Below, in pieces: positions 1-8,535 of a stretch of 64,000 bases of DNA. Position numbers and translations under genes: made by a program. Origin of the DNA: Pelagibacteraceae bacterium AG-447-N18. GTDB taxonomy: Bacteria; Pseudomonadota; Alphaproteobacteria; Pelagibacterales; Pelagibacteraceae. A model generated the notes under the pieces. That model made no database searches, was not told the DNA's origin, and saw only the letters and a list, made by a program, of their open reading frames with translations. The stretch is taken from NCBI GenBank assembly GCA_003212275.1, contig QCQE01000001.1, positions 1 to 64,000 of the forward strand, in the 5' to 3' direction. Positions within the stretch are counted from its first letter, which is position 1. Each line of letters opens with the position of its first letter.

Positions 1-13
1 ACAAATAACTGAT

Positions 14-1940
14 ATGAGCAAAATAATTGGAATAGATTTAGGAACAACAAACTCTTGTGTGGCTATTATGGAAGGAAGCCAGGCAAAAGTTTTAGAAAAT
101 GCAGAAGGTGCAAGAACTACACCTTCAGTAGTTGCATTTACTGATGAAAAAGAGAAATTAATAGGACAACCAGCTAAAAGACAAGCAGTAACAAATCCAG
201 AGAATACAATTTTTGCAGTCAAAAGATTGATTGGTAGAAATTTTGAGGATCCAACAGTTAAAAAAGATATCGAAGCTGCCCCTTTTAAAATTGTAAATTC
301 TGAAAAAGGTGACGCATGGATTGAAGCTAAAGGAGAAAAATATTCACCTTCACAAATTTCTGCCTTTATTCTCCAAAAAAATGAAAGAGACTGCTGAAAA
401 ATATTTGGGTCAAGCTGTCACAAAAGCAGTAATAACAGTTCCTGCATATTTTAATGATGCACAAAGACAAGCTACAAAGGATGCTGGAAAAATAGCTGGA
501 CTTGAGGTTTTGAGAATTATTAACGAACCAACCGCAGCTTCACTAGCTTATGGTTTGGATAAAAAACAAAATAAAAAAATTGCAGTTTACGATCTAGGTG
601 GTGGAACTTTTGATGTATCTATTCTTGAATTAGGTGATGGAGTTTTTGAGGTAAAATCTACCAATGGTGATACGTTTTTAGGTGGAGAAGATTTCGACAA
701 CGCTGTTGTAGAATATTTAATTTCTGAATTCAAAAAAGATAGTGGTATTGATTTAAAAACTGATAAATTAGCATTACAAAGATTAAAGGAAGCGGCTGAA
801 AAAGCAAAAATTGAGCTTTCAGCAGCAGAGCAGACAGATATTAATCTACCATTTATAACTGCTGATAAAACTGGACCTAAACACATTAATTTAAAGATGA
901 CCAGAGCTAAGTTAGAGGCATTAGTTGAAGATTTAATTGCTAAAACTATTCCACCCTGCAAAACTGCGTTAAAAGATGCTGGAATTTCAGCAAACGATGT
1001 TGATGAAGTAGTAATGGTTGGAGGCATGACCAGAATGCCAAAGGTCATTTCTGAAGTGAAAGACTTCTTTGGTAAAGAGCCAAACAAAAGTGTTAATCCT
1101 GATGAAGTAGTTGCAATGGGTGCGGCTATACAAGCTGGTGTTTTACAAGGTGATGTAAAAGATGTTCTTTTATTAGATGTAACACCATTGTCTTTAGGAA
1201 TTGAAACTCTAGGTGGTGTTTCTACAAAACTTATTGAAAAAAATACAACGATACCTACAAAAAAAAGCCAAGTATTTTCTACTGCTGATGATAATCAGCC
1301 AGCCGTCTCGATACGTGTTCTTCAAGGTGAAAGAGAGATGGCAACAGATAATAAATTACTTGGTAATTTTGAACTAGTTGGTATTGCTCCAGCGCCAAGA
1401 GGAGTTCCTCAAATTGAGGTAACTTTTGATATAGATGCAAATGGAATAGTTAATGTATCAGCTAAAGACAAAGGTACGGGCAAAGAGCAAAAGATTCAAA
1501 TTCAAGCTTCTGGTGGATTAAGTAATGAGGAGATTGAAAAAATGGTCAAAGATGCTGAAGCAAACAAAGAAGCAGACAAGAAAAAAAGAGAGTCTGTGGA
1601 TGTTAGAAACCAAGCAGACACTTTAATTCATTCAACCGAAAAAAATCTAAAAGAACATGGATCTAAGGTTTCAGATGCTGAGAAAAAAGCTATTGAAGAT
1701 GGATCTAATGCATTAAAAGAATCTCTTAAAGGTGAAGATATTGAGGACATTAAGAAAAAAACAGAGGCATTAGTACAAGCTTCAATGAAACTAGGTGAAG
1801 CTATTTACAAGTCACAACAAAGCACAAAACCAGACTCTGGTAAAGATGATGGCAAAGATGAAAAGGGAAAAAAAGACGATAATGTTGTTGATGCGGACTT
1901 TGAGGAAGTAAAAGACGAGAATAAAGAAAAAAGCGCTTAA
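14..1940 (+). CDS. dnaK: Chaperone DnaK (Hsp70), frameshifted
   Basis: ATP-driven Hsp70 chaperone of the DnaK-DnaJ-GrpE cycle, cytoplasmic. The N-terminus carries the phosphate-1 motif IDLGTTNSC (residues 7-15). Downstream are [17 protein letters not shown] and VGGMTRMP of the ATPase domain, then the linker and start of the substrate domain ([16 protein letters not shown]), a charged lid and the conserved tail ADFEEV. The reading frame breaks at a run of seven A at 375-381. The first frame reads QKNERDC-stop at 395-397, and the family sequence [10 protein letters not shown] continues in another frame. Removing one A gives a 641-residue protein, the normal length. Nothing is missing, so this is either a sequencing error or a slippage-tolerated indel. 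The dnaJ gene follows after 28 bases. Identity is certain; only the state of the frame is in doubt. Confidence 0.96.
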
Positions 1941-1968
1941 CTGACATCTATTTGTCCAGGTTATATAC

Positions 1969-3099
1969 ATGGCTAAAAGAGATTATTATGATGTCTTAGG
2001 AGTAAGTAAAAGCGCAAGCCCTGACGAACTTAAATCAGCCTACAGAAAACTAGCTGTTAAATATCACCCCGACAAAAATCCTGGTGACAAATCTGCAGAA
2101 GACAAATTTAAAGAGGCCAGTGAGGCTTATGGTGTGCTCTCTGATAAATCTAAAAAAGAAAACTACGATAACTTTGGACATGCTGCATTTGAAAATGGTG
2201 GTGGTAGAGGTGGTTTTGGTGGTTTTGGAGGTTTTAGCGGTGCAGATTTCTCAGATATTTTTGAAGATTTTTTTGGAGATTTTGGTGGAAGTAGAAGAAG
2301 TTCTAGAAGAAGCTCAAATAACAGAGGTTCAGATCTAAGATATGATTTATCAATTACACTTGAGGAGGCTTACACTGGGAAAAAACAGAACATTCAATTT
2401 TCTACATCTGAAAAATGTAATACTTGTAAAGGAAATGGTTCTAAACCGGGTTCAAGTCCAGATAGATGTACCTATTGTGGAGGAAATGGAAGAGTTAGAT
2501 CTAATCAAGGCTTTTTTACTGTTCAACAAACTTGTCCTCAGTGTGCAGGAAGTGGCGAAGAAATAACCAATCCTTGCGGAGATTGTAACGGACAAGGTAA
2601 TAAACAAACAAACAAAAAAGTGTCTGTAACAATTCCTAAAGGTGTTGATGATGGTACAAGAATAAGACTTGCCGGCAAAGGTGAAGCTGGAACAAGAGGG
2701 GGTACTAGCGGAGATTTATATTTATTTATTAATGTTAAATCTCATGAATTATTTAAAAGATCTGATGTAAATTTATTTTTTGAATTTCCAATTTCAATTG
2801 CAGATGCTGCTCTTGGTACAACCATTGAAATACCAACAATTGATGGAAAAAAAGCCAAAATTAAAATACCAGATGGAACCCAAGATGGTAAACAATTTAG
2901 ATTAAAAGGTAAAGGCATGCCCTTTATGAGAAGGGGTGATTTTGGTGACTTGTATGTTCAAGTTAAAACTGAAGTACCAGTATTTTTAAACAAAGAACAA
3001 AAAGATTTATTAGAGCGATTTAGAAAAATTGAAAATGAAAAATCAAATCCAAGTATTAAGAAATTCTTCCAAAAAGCCAAAAGTTTTTGGAATGGTTAA
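1969..3099 (+). CDS. dnaJ: Chaperone DnaJ (Hsp40)
   Basis: Co-chaperone that delivers unfolded clients to DnaK and stimulates its ATPase. The 376 residues show the full type-I layout. A J-domain spans about residues 1-70 with the HPD signature in [10 protein letters not shown] Gly/Phe-rich stretch follows (about 75-95, GGFGGFGGF). The zinc domain has four CxxCxGxG repeats ([32 protein letters not shown]). The C-terminal substrate and dimerisation part closes the protein. It lies 28 bases after dnaK on the same strand and is presumably co-transcribed with it. Length and motifs are ordinary. Confidence 0.97.
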   Translation: MAKRDYYDVLGVSKSASPDELKSAYRKLAVKYHPDKNPGDKSAEDKFKEASEAYGVLSDKSKKENYDNFGHAAFENGGGRGGFGGFGGFSGADFSDIFEDFFGDFGGSRRSSRRSSNNRGSDLRYDLSITLEEAYTGKKQNIQFSTSEKCNTCKGNGSKPGSSPDRCTYCGGNGRVRSNQGFFTVQQTCPQCAGSGEEITNPCGDCNGQGNKQTNKKVSVTIPKGVDDGTRIRLAGKGEAGTRGGTSGDLYLFINVKSHELFKRSDVNLFFEFPISIADAALGTTIEIPTIDGKKAKIKIPDGTQDGKQFRLKGKGMPFMRRGDFGDLYVQVKTEVPVFLNKEQKDLLERFRKIENEKSNPSIKKFFQKAKSFWNG

Positions 3100-3102
3100 A
3101 AA

Positions 3103-3270
3103 ATGGGATTAGAAGAGATAATTCCAGCTATTTTTTTAATAGCAGTTTTAGTTTTAGTGCTACCTGAATTTTTAAGATCAAACTCAAAATTAAAATTATT
3201 TTTTAAGAACTTTTTGATTTGGGTGATAATTATAGTGTCTATTTTAGTAATTTATAATTTTGTGGTCTAA
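3103..3270 (+). CDS. Small two-helix membrane protein
   Basis: A 55-residue ORF starting three bases after the dnaJ stop, beginning MGLEEIIPAIFLIAVLVLVL and ending IYNFVV. Two hydrophobic segments (about residues 6-22 and 36-54) flank a basic loop (RSNSKLKLFFKN), which suggests an inner-membrane hairpin. The tight spacing and same strand point to translation with dnaJ. I do not recognise a family and propose no function. Composition matches neighbouring genes, and the only other feature nearby is the convergent sulfotransferase ending at 3278. Confidence 0.6.
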   Translation: MGLEEIIPAIFLIAVLVLVLPEFLRSNSKLKLFFKNFLIWVIIIVSILVIYNFVV

Positions 3271-3277
3271 AAATAAT

Positions 3278-4315
3278 TCAAATTATTGAATATTTAGATA
3301 AATTTAAGTATTCTTGTAGAATAATTTTATTTTTAAATTTTTCATTTCTTTTATGAGTTTTTAACACAAAGTTATTATCAAAATAATTCTGCATATCCTC
3401 ATTTAAATCAATATTTAGGAATTGAAATAATTTAGATAAGTCATTAATTTTTTTTAAGTTATCATAATTCAAAATAACAATCTGTTTATCTCCAATTTCA
3501 TTTGAGTAGTTTTCAATAATAAAGTTTAATAAATCTTGATATCGCTCTAAATATGACCTAATTGTTTTGAGTCTTATATTTTGTAAATTTAATTGTTTAT
3601 TACCTCTCAAATTAAACATTTTTCTTTGAAATCCAAATTCATAATGGCCTAATTCACTTAATTCCTCGGAGAAATTTTTAATAGTTTCGTGATATTTTAG
3701 AAATTTAAAATGAACTTTTGCTGAAGAGAAAGCTAAGTCAACAGGATTTCTAATGACAATAATTATTTTTGAGTCAGGGTACTTCTTTAATAGGTATTTA
3801 ATCCTAAAAATATTATTATTATTTTTCGATAAATATCTATTTCTCTTATTTATGTATATTATTTTTTTAATAAATAGATCTAAATTTTTAGGTAAATCAC
3901 TAATTTCATCATGCTCTACTTTTTGCCAATATCCTTTTGAAGAATAGTCTTCTAAAAAATTCTTCCAAATTAACTCTTCAAAAGAGTCCGGGCTATTTAT
4001 ATTTACCTGTAAATTATCACCGTGTAATCTCTGTCTTTTTTTTTTACTTAAATAAAATAAATCATTTATATAATTCCAAAAAATTGGTGTTCTGTAGAAT
4101 GGAAGATATTTATATTTAAAGGTGCTAAAATAATTTGATGAGTCTAATAAATGAGTTAAAAAAGTAGTTCCAGATCTTGCCATTCCACAAATGAAAATGG
4201 GTTTTTTAATTTTAAGTCTATCTATTTGAAAAAAATTATTTTCAAAATTTGATAAAAAAAGAAATAACTTGTTAAACCTCTTTTGATCTCTTAATAATCT
4301 TAAAATTATGGACAT
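3278..4315 (-). CDS. Sulfotransferase family protein
   Basis: Probable PAPS-dependent sulfotransferase transferring sulfate to a sugar, lipid or peptide acceptor; the substrate is unknown. The 5'-phosphosulfate loop is IFICGMARSGTT (about residues 40-51), and the 3'-phosphate motif is IIVIRNPVDLAFSS (about 186-198). The first ATG is at 4315, giving 345 residues. The frame stays open to a TTG at 4438, but that extra part lies antisense to the membrane anchor of the next gene, so ATG 4315 is preferred. It faces the arylsulfotransferase-like gene head to head with an 8-base overlap. It belongs to an accessory cassette between dnaJ and dapB. Confidence 0.8.
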   Translation of the reverse strand: MSIILRLLRDQKRFNKLFLFLSNFENNFFQIDRLKIKKPIFICGMARSGTTFLTHLLDSSNYFSTFKYKYLPFYRTPIFWNYINDLFYLSKKKRQRLHGDNLQVNINSPDSFEELIWKNFLEDYSSKGYWQKVEHDEISDLPKNLDLFIKKIIYINKRNRYLSKNNNNIFRIKYLLKKYPDSKIIIVIRNPVDLAFSSAKVHFKFLKYHETIKNFSEELSELGHYEFGFQRKMFNLRGNKQLNLQNIRLKTIRSYLERYQDLLNFIIENYSNEIGDKQIVILNYDNLKKINDLSKLFQFLNIDLNEDMQNYFDNNFVLKTHKRNEKFKNKIILQEYLNLSKYSII

Positions 4316-5642
4316 TATAGATAAACTTTTAAAGTTCTGTTTTATATTATCAATATTATTTTTTATTTTTTTACTTGGATTTTTAAGTAGTGATTTAAAG
4401 TTAAAAAGAATATACGAAGGATTATCTTTTATTATCAATGATATTGAGACAAAATTTAATATAAATTTAAAAAAAAAATTTGGTGATAGAGAAATGAGAC
4501 AAAGTTTAGCTATTCACAAAAATAAATCTGGCTCCAGCTCAAATTTTAATTTTGATAATAGACCTAAAGAAAAATTTGAACATTATTTATTGGTAAAACA
4601 CGATGAAACTCAACCTATTTTAATGGAAACTCCTGATAAAGTAATATGGTCATGGGATTTATCAAATTTCAGAAATAATTCTAAAATTATTCCTTACCAC
4701 TTATTTGAAAATGGAGATTTAATAATTGGTAAATTTGAGACAAAGGGTATTTATCGGATTGATAAATTTGGAAATATTATTTGGAGAAATAATAGCTTAA
4801 ATCACCATTGGATAGATATTGAGCAAAATAAATTATTTATTCCCTCAAGAAAATTTGTCTCTTTACCAAATGATTTAAAAGGTGATTTAAAAAATAGTGA
4901 GCTTAAAAATTGTAACAATAAAAACTCTGCTTTTGATACCATATTAATTTTAAACAGTATAAATGGTGGAGTGATAAGTAATTTGAGTCTAATGGAAATC
5001 TTAATTAAAAATGATAAATTTAAAAAAGTTTTAAATAAAAAAGTTTTAAGTGACGACAAGGTTTGTGCCGATCCTTTACATTTAAATGATATTCAAAAAC
5101 TAAATATAGATGAAATAAACTTAATAAATAAAAAAATTCCTCTCACGTCAGATAATATATTGATATTATCATTGCGATCACTAGATATGATTTTATTTTA
5201 TGATTTAGACAATAATAAAATTAATCATATTGTAGTTGATCTTTTTGCAAAACAACACTCGCCAAGATTACATCAGGATGGATTTTTGTATGTATTTGAT
5301 AATAATAATTTTAGCCCCAAAAATTCAAAAATCGTAAAAATTGATTTAGAAGATAATAGCATTGTTAGCACTTTCGAAGCTGAAAATTTTGCTACTCCTT
5401 CTCGAGGTAGACTCCAGTTTTTAAATAATGATCTGTTTGTGCAAAGTTCAGGCCAAGGAGAAATATTCAAAATTATTTGTGAGAGTGATTTTTTTAAAAA
5501 TTGTAAACGAAAATATCTTTATTCTTCAAATTTCGATTTTTTTTATCCATCAAATAACTATGATGAGAATTTTTCCTTCAAGAAAGATGGTATATATATA
5601 GGTGATTTTTATGAAAAAAATAAACTCAAATTTATTGATTAA
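4308..5642 (+). CDS. Arylsulfotransferase (ASST)-like membrane-anchored protein
   Basis: 444 residues with one N-terminal membrane segment (about residues 9-28, LKFCFILSILFFIFLLGF). A long outside domain resembles the ASST beta-propeller family: repeated strands such as GDLIIGKFETKGIYRIDKFGN, a histidine-containing NHHWIDI, and HSPRLHQDGFLYVF followed by TPSRGRLQFLNNDLFVQSSGQGEIF. ASST enzymes move sulfate between phenolic donors and acceptors without PAPS. Whether this protein is catalytic cannot be judged from sequence alone. It heads a plus-strand operon with a small membrane protein, a glycosyltransferase relic and a glycosyltransferase. That context suggests envelope or extracellular polymer modification. 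Confidence 0.72.
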   Translation: MDIIDKLLKFCFILSILFFIFLLGFLSSDLKLKRIYEGLSFIINDIETKFNINLKKKFGDREMRQSLAIHKNKSGSSSNFNFDNRPKEKFEHYLLVKHDETQPILMETPDKVIWSWDLSNFRNNSKIIPYHLFENGDLIIGKFETKGIYRIDKFGNIIWRNNSLNHHWIDIEQNKLFIPSRKFVSLPNDLKGDLKNSELKNCNNKNSAFDTILILNSINGGVISNLSLMEILIKNDKFKKVLNKKVLSDDKVCADPLHLNDIQKLNIDEINLINKKIPLTSDNILILSLRSLDMILFYDLDNNKINHIVVDLFAKQHSPRLHQDGFLYVFDNNNFSPKNSKIVKIDLEDNSIVSTFEAENFATPSRGRLQFLNNDLFVQSSGQGEIFKIICESDFFKNCKRKYLYSSNFDFFYPSNNYDENFSFKKDGIYIGDFYEKNKLKFID

Positions 5643-5877
5643 AATACTATTATTTCAAATTTTTATTATCTTAATAACATTTACTAATGCACAGGCTTAT
5701 ATAGGATTGGGACCACTCCTTCCAATGCTAGGGACGATTATAGCTTATATATTTATCGGAATTATCTCAATATTTGGAATTATCGTGTACCCTTTAAGAA
5801 TAGTAATTAAAAAAATAAAAAATAAAAAAAAAAAAGATCAAGATATTCATAATAAAAAGTTAAAAGATGATAAATAG
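5611..5877 (+). CDS. Small membrane protein with AYIG motif and basic tail
   Basis: 88 residues from ATG 5611, which has GGTG upstream; a GTG at 5602 in the same frame is less likely. A signal-like hydrophobic segment (residues 8-28, ending TNAQA) is followed by YIGLGPLLPMLG, a second membrane helix (about 38-60) and a strongly basic cytoplasmic tail (KKIKNKKKKDQ). It overlaps the end of the ASST-like gene by 32 bases in another frame, so the two are translationally linked. The layout suggests a small inner-membrane partner of the ASST-like protein; its function is unknown. Confidence 0.72.
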   Translation: MKKINSNLLIKILLFQIFIILITFTNAQAYIGLGPLLPMLGTIIAYIFIGIISIFGIIVYPLRIVIKKIKNKKKKDQDIHNKKLKDDK

Positions 5878-5938
5878 AAAAAATTTTAATCTCTCAGTAA
5901 TCATTCCTTGTTATAATGAAAAAAATTTAATTGTTTAA
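5867..5938 (+). pseudogene. N-terminal stub of a family-2 glycosyltransferase
   Basis: A 23-codon frame from ATG 5867 reads MINRKNFNLSVIIPCYNEKN and then LIV and a stop at 5936-5938. The segment LSVIIPCYNEKN is the first beta strand and nucleotide-binding start of GT2 (GT-A fold) glycosyltransferases. Nothing that follows continues the fold. The frame begins inside the previous gene, and its stop abuts the ATG of the next glycosyltransferase at 5939. The simplest reading is a decayed or recombined-out GT2 gene whose 5' end survives at a cassette junction. It may still act as a translational coupling leader. Confidence 0.7.
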
Positions 5939-7093
5939 ATGAATATTCTTATTGAGGGATGGCGTGGCATTAACCATTCATATGCTCTTGTTAATCAATG
6001 GCAAATAAACGAACTAATTAAATCATCAAAAATATCTTTTAAAGATATCCCTTTTTTAGATAAAAATTGGAATTCAAAAAAAAACGATAGTGGTTTCAAA
6101 GAAAAAATTAAAAATGTGATTAATCAAATTAAGCCTCCTTCTAAGGATATTGAATACGATATAACTTATCGAATCTCAGCACCATTTAATTTTGACGAAA
6201 AATTTGTCTCTAAAGCAATTTTCGTTTTTGCTACTTCAGAATTTAGAAATCTCACTGATGAATCTTATATTAATTGTGATCCTAATAATTTTGGAAAAAA
6301 AGAAAATTTTTTTATACATACCCCGTCTAACTGGTCTAAAAAAGGTTTTTTATCTGCTGGTTTTAGAGATGATCAAATTGTAGTTGTGCCACATGGGATT
6401 GATCAAAATACCTTCAATTTAATTTCTGAGGAAAAAAAGAAAAAAATTAGAAATAAATTTAAAATAAAATTTGATGATTTTGTTTTAACAAACATCAGTG
6501 CAATGACAATGAATAAAGGTGTAGAGGTTTTAATTTCAGCGTATGGAATGTTAAAAAAAAAATACAAAAATCTTAAACTTATTTTAAAAGATCAAAGTAA
6601 CTTATATAAATGGAAGGTGGATTTCCCAATGAAGAAGGTATTTGAGTCAGAGTTTAACAAAAAATATAAAATTTTTAATGACGAAATGTACAAAGATATA
6701 ATTGTTATTTCAGAAAATTTGAGTTTTGATCAGTTACGAGACATTTACTCAATAACAGATTGTTATGTATCTCCATATAAAGCTGAGGGTTTTAATCTAA
6801 CACCTCTTGAAGCAGCTGCATGTGGTACACAGATAGCAGTCACGAATGGAGGTTCAACCGATGATTATTTTGATGACTGCATGGGTTTTAAAATTGAGAG
6901 TATAGAAAAAAATCAAAATAATAATATTTTCCTTAGCCCAAAAATAGATTCATTGATTAATATTCTAAATTCCATCATAAATAAAACTGACAATAAAAAA
7001 AAGATAAGAAGTAAACTCGTTCGAGAAAATTATTCTTGGGAAAATGTTGTAAAAAAATTAAAAAAAGAGTTTGAAAATAAATTAAGTAAATGA
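5939..7093 (+). CDS. Family-4 (GT-B) glycosyltransferase
   Basis: 384-residue GT-B glycosyltransferase, probably using a nucleotide sugar to extend a surface polysaccharide or glycolipid; donor and acceptor are unknown. The middle has VPHGIDQNTF, and the C-terminal Rossmann half carries the donor-binding signature AEGFNLTPLEAAACG followed by VTNGGSTDDY, including the EX7E pair typical of GT4. No signal peptide or membrane helix is seen, so the protein is cytosolic or peripheral. Its ATG directly abuts the stop of the GT2 stub. It closes the accessory cassette, with dapB 11 bases downstream. Confidence 0.85.
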   Translation: MNILIEGWRGINHSYALVNQWQINELIKSSKISFKDIPFLDKNWNSKKNDSGFKEKIKNVINQIKPPSKDIEYDITYRISAPFNFDEKFVSKAIFVFATSEFRNLTDESYINCDPNNFGKKENFFIHTPSNWSKKGFLSAGFRDDQIVVVPHGIDQNTFNLISEEKKKKIRNKFKIKFDDFVLTNISAMTMNKGVEVLISAYGMLKKKYKNLKLILKDQSNLYKWKVDFPMKKVFESEFNKKYKIFNDEMYKDIIVISENLSFDQLRDIYSITDCYVSPYKAEGFNLTPLEAAACGTQIAVTNGGSTDDYFDDCMGFKIESIEKNQNNNIFLSPKIDSLINILNSIINKTDNKKKIRSKLVRENYSWENVVKKLKKEFENKLSK

Positions 7094-7104
7094 AATAAGA
7101 AATA

Positions 7105-7881
7105 ATGAAAAAAATAAACTTAGCGATTACTGGTTGTTTAGGTAGAATGGGTCAACAACTGATAAAATCATCTAAAAAAAATATTAATTTTAAATTAGTT
7201 ACACTAACAGAAAATGTGTTAATTAATAAAAAAGTAAATGGAATTAAACTTGAATTGAATTCTGAGAAAGCTTTTAAAAAAATAGATATAATTATTGACT
7301 TTACAGTACCTAATTGCACAATTGAAATACTAGAAATAGCAAAGAAGCTAAAAAAAAGAGTTGTAATAGGCACTACAGGATTTAATAAAAATCAGGAAAA
7401 CCTTATCAAAAAATATTCAAAAAAAATACCAATTTTAAAAGCTGGAAATATGAGCTTAGGTATTAATCTTTTAGTTTATTTAACAGAAATTGCCTCAAGT
7501 TCTTTAGGGAAAAATTTTTTAAGTAAAGTTTTTGAAATACATCATAAACACAAAAAAGACTACCCTTCTGGCACAGCACTTATGATTGGTAAAGGGATTG
7601 CTGATGGTAAAAAAAAGAATTTCTATAGCTTGTATGGGAAAAAATTTTTAAACAAAAAAACTTTTCCATATGGCAAAAAGATAAATTTTAATTCTATAAG
7701 AAAAGGTGAGATTATTGGTGAACATGAAGTTCAATTTTCAAGTGGTAAAGAGATCATTACCTTAAACCATGAGGCCTTTGATAGAGCTCTTTACTCTGAG
7801 GGAGCCTTAACAGCAGCAAAATGGCTTATAAATAAAAAACCTGGTCTTTATTCAATGAGAGATTTAATGAATTTCAAATAA
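7105..7881 (+). CDS. dapB: 4-hydroxy-tetrahydrodipicolinate reductase
   Basis: Reduces hydroxy-tetrahydrodipicolinate with NAD(P)H in the diaminopimelate/lysine pathway, in the cytoplasm. The 258 residues begin with the Rossmann motif ITGCLGRMGQQL (residues 7-18). Then come VIIGT-type strands around VVIGTTGFN and the substrate/catalytic motif EIHHKHKKDYPSGTA. The C-terminal part GEHEVQFSS and LNHEAFDR is also typical of DapB. Its stop overlaps the ATG of nth by one base (TAATG), indicating translational coupling. Confidence 0.95.
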   Translation: MKKINLAITGCLGRMGQQLIKSSKKNINFKLVTLTENVLINKKVNGIKLELNSEKAFKKIDIIIDFTVPNCTIEILEIAKKLKKRVVIGTTGFNKNQENLIKKYSKKIPILKAGNMSLGINLLVYLTEIASSSLGKNFLSKVFEIHHKHKKDYPSGTALMIGKGIADGKKKNFYSLYGKKFLNKKTFPYGKKINFNSIRKGEIIGEHEVQFSSGKEIITLNHEAFDRALYSEGALTAAKWLINKKPGLYSMRDLMNFK

Positions 7882-8534
7882 TGAGTGAAATTCAAAGAGC
7901 TAAGATAGTCTTTAAAATTTTAGAAAAAACTTATCCTTCAATATACGTTCCATTGAAAAGTAGAAATGTTTTTACTCTTTTAATTTCTGTTCTTCTTTCA
8001 GCACAATGCACAGACGTGAACGTAAATAATGTTACTAAAAATATTTATCCAAAATATTACAAACCTAAACATTTTGTGAAATTAGGAAAAAAAAAAATTG
8101 AAAAATTAATCAAAAAAATTGGTATTTTTAGAATTAAAGCAAAAAGTATTTATAACCTATCAAAAATATTAATTAAGAAACACAATGGTAAGGTTCCTAA
8201 AACGTTTGAAGAATTAGAAAATTTACCAGGTGTCGGTCATAAAACAGCTGGCGTTGTCATGTCTCAAGGCTTTGGATATCCAGCATTTCCAATTGATACA
8301 CATATACACCGGTTAGCTCAAAGATGGGGTTTAACAAATGGAAAGAGTGTTATTCAAACCGAAGAAGATTTAAAAAGATTATTTCCTCAAAAAAGTTGGA
8401 ATAAACTCCATCTTCAAATTATATATTATGGACGAGAATATTGTAAGGCTAGAGAATGTTACGGGTTAACTTGTAAAATTTGCACTAGTTGCTATCCTAA
8501 ACGAAAAAAACCAGTTAAAACAAAGAAAGCATAA
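7881..8534 (+). CDS. nth: Endonuclease III (DNA glycosylase/AP lyase)
   Basis: Base-excision repair enzyme that removes oxidised pyrimidines and cleaves the abasic site. 217 residues. The helix-hairpin-helix LENLPGVGHKTAGVV includes the catalytic Lys, and the catalytic Asp sits in FPIDTHIHRLAQRWG. The C-terminus has five cysteines (C-X4-C-X4-C-X2-C-X2-C, in YCKARECYGLTCKICTSCY) where the classic family [4Fe-4S] ligands follow C-X6-C-X2-C-X5-C. A cluster is still likely but its ligand set is shifted. A basic tail (KRKKPVKTKKA) follows. The gene overlaps dapB by one base and has 11 consecutive A at 8087-8097 without any frame loss. Confidence 0.93.
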   Translation: MSEIQRAKIVFKILEKTYPSIYVPLKSRNVFTLLISVLLSAQCTDVNVNNVTKNIYPKYYKPKHFVKLGKKKIEKLIKKIGIFRIKAKSIYNLSKILIKKHNGKVPKTFEELENLPGVGHKTAGVVMSQGFGYPAFPIDTHIHRLAQRWGLTNGKSVIQTEEDLKRLFPQKSWNKLHLQIIYYGREYCKARECYGLTCKICTSCYPKRKKPVKTKKA

Positions 8535-8535
8535 A

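Noticed and set aside
375-381. Programmed ribosomal frameshift as an explanation for split dnaK
   Set aside because: DnaK is a single continuous chain in all known families and no stimulatory structure or stop-proximal slippery heptamer with a stem was seen. Sequencing error or transcript slippage fits better.
587-1087. Long minus-strand open frame opposite dnaK
   Set aside because: Shadow of dnaK codon structure; no family resemblance and no start signal.
4316-4438. Longer TTG start of the minus-strand sulfotransferase
   Set aside because: It would place about 41 extra residues antisense to the membrane anchor of the ASST-like gene, and ATG 4315 gives a complete domain.
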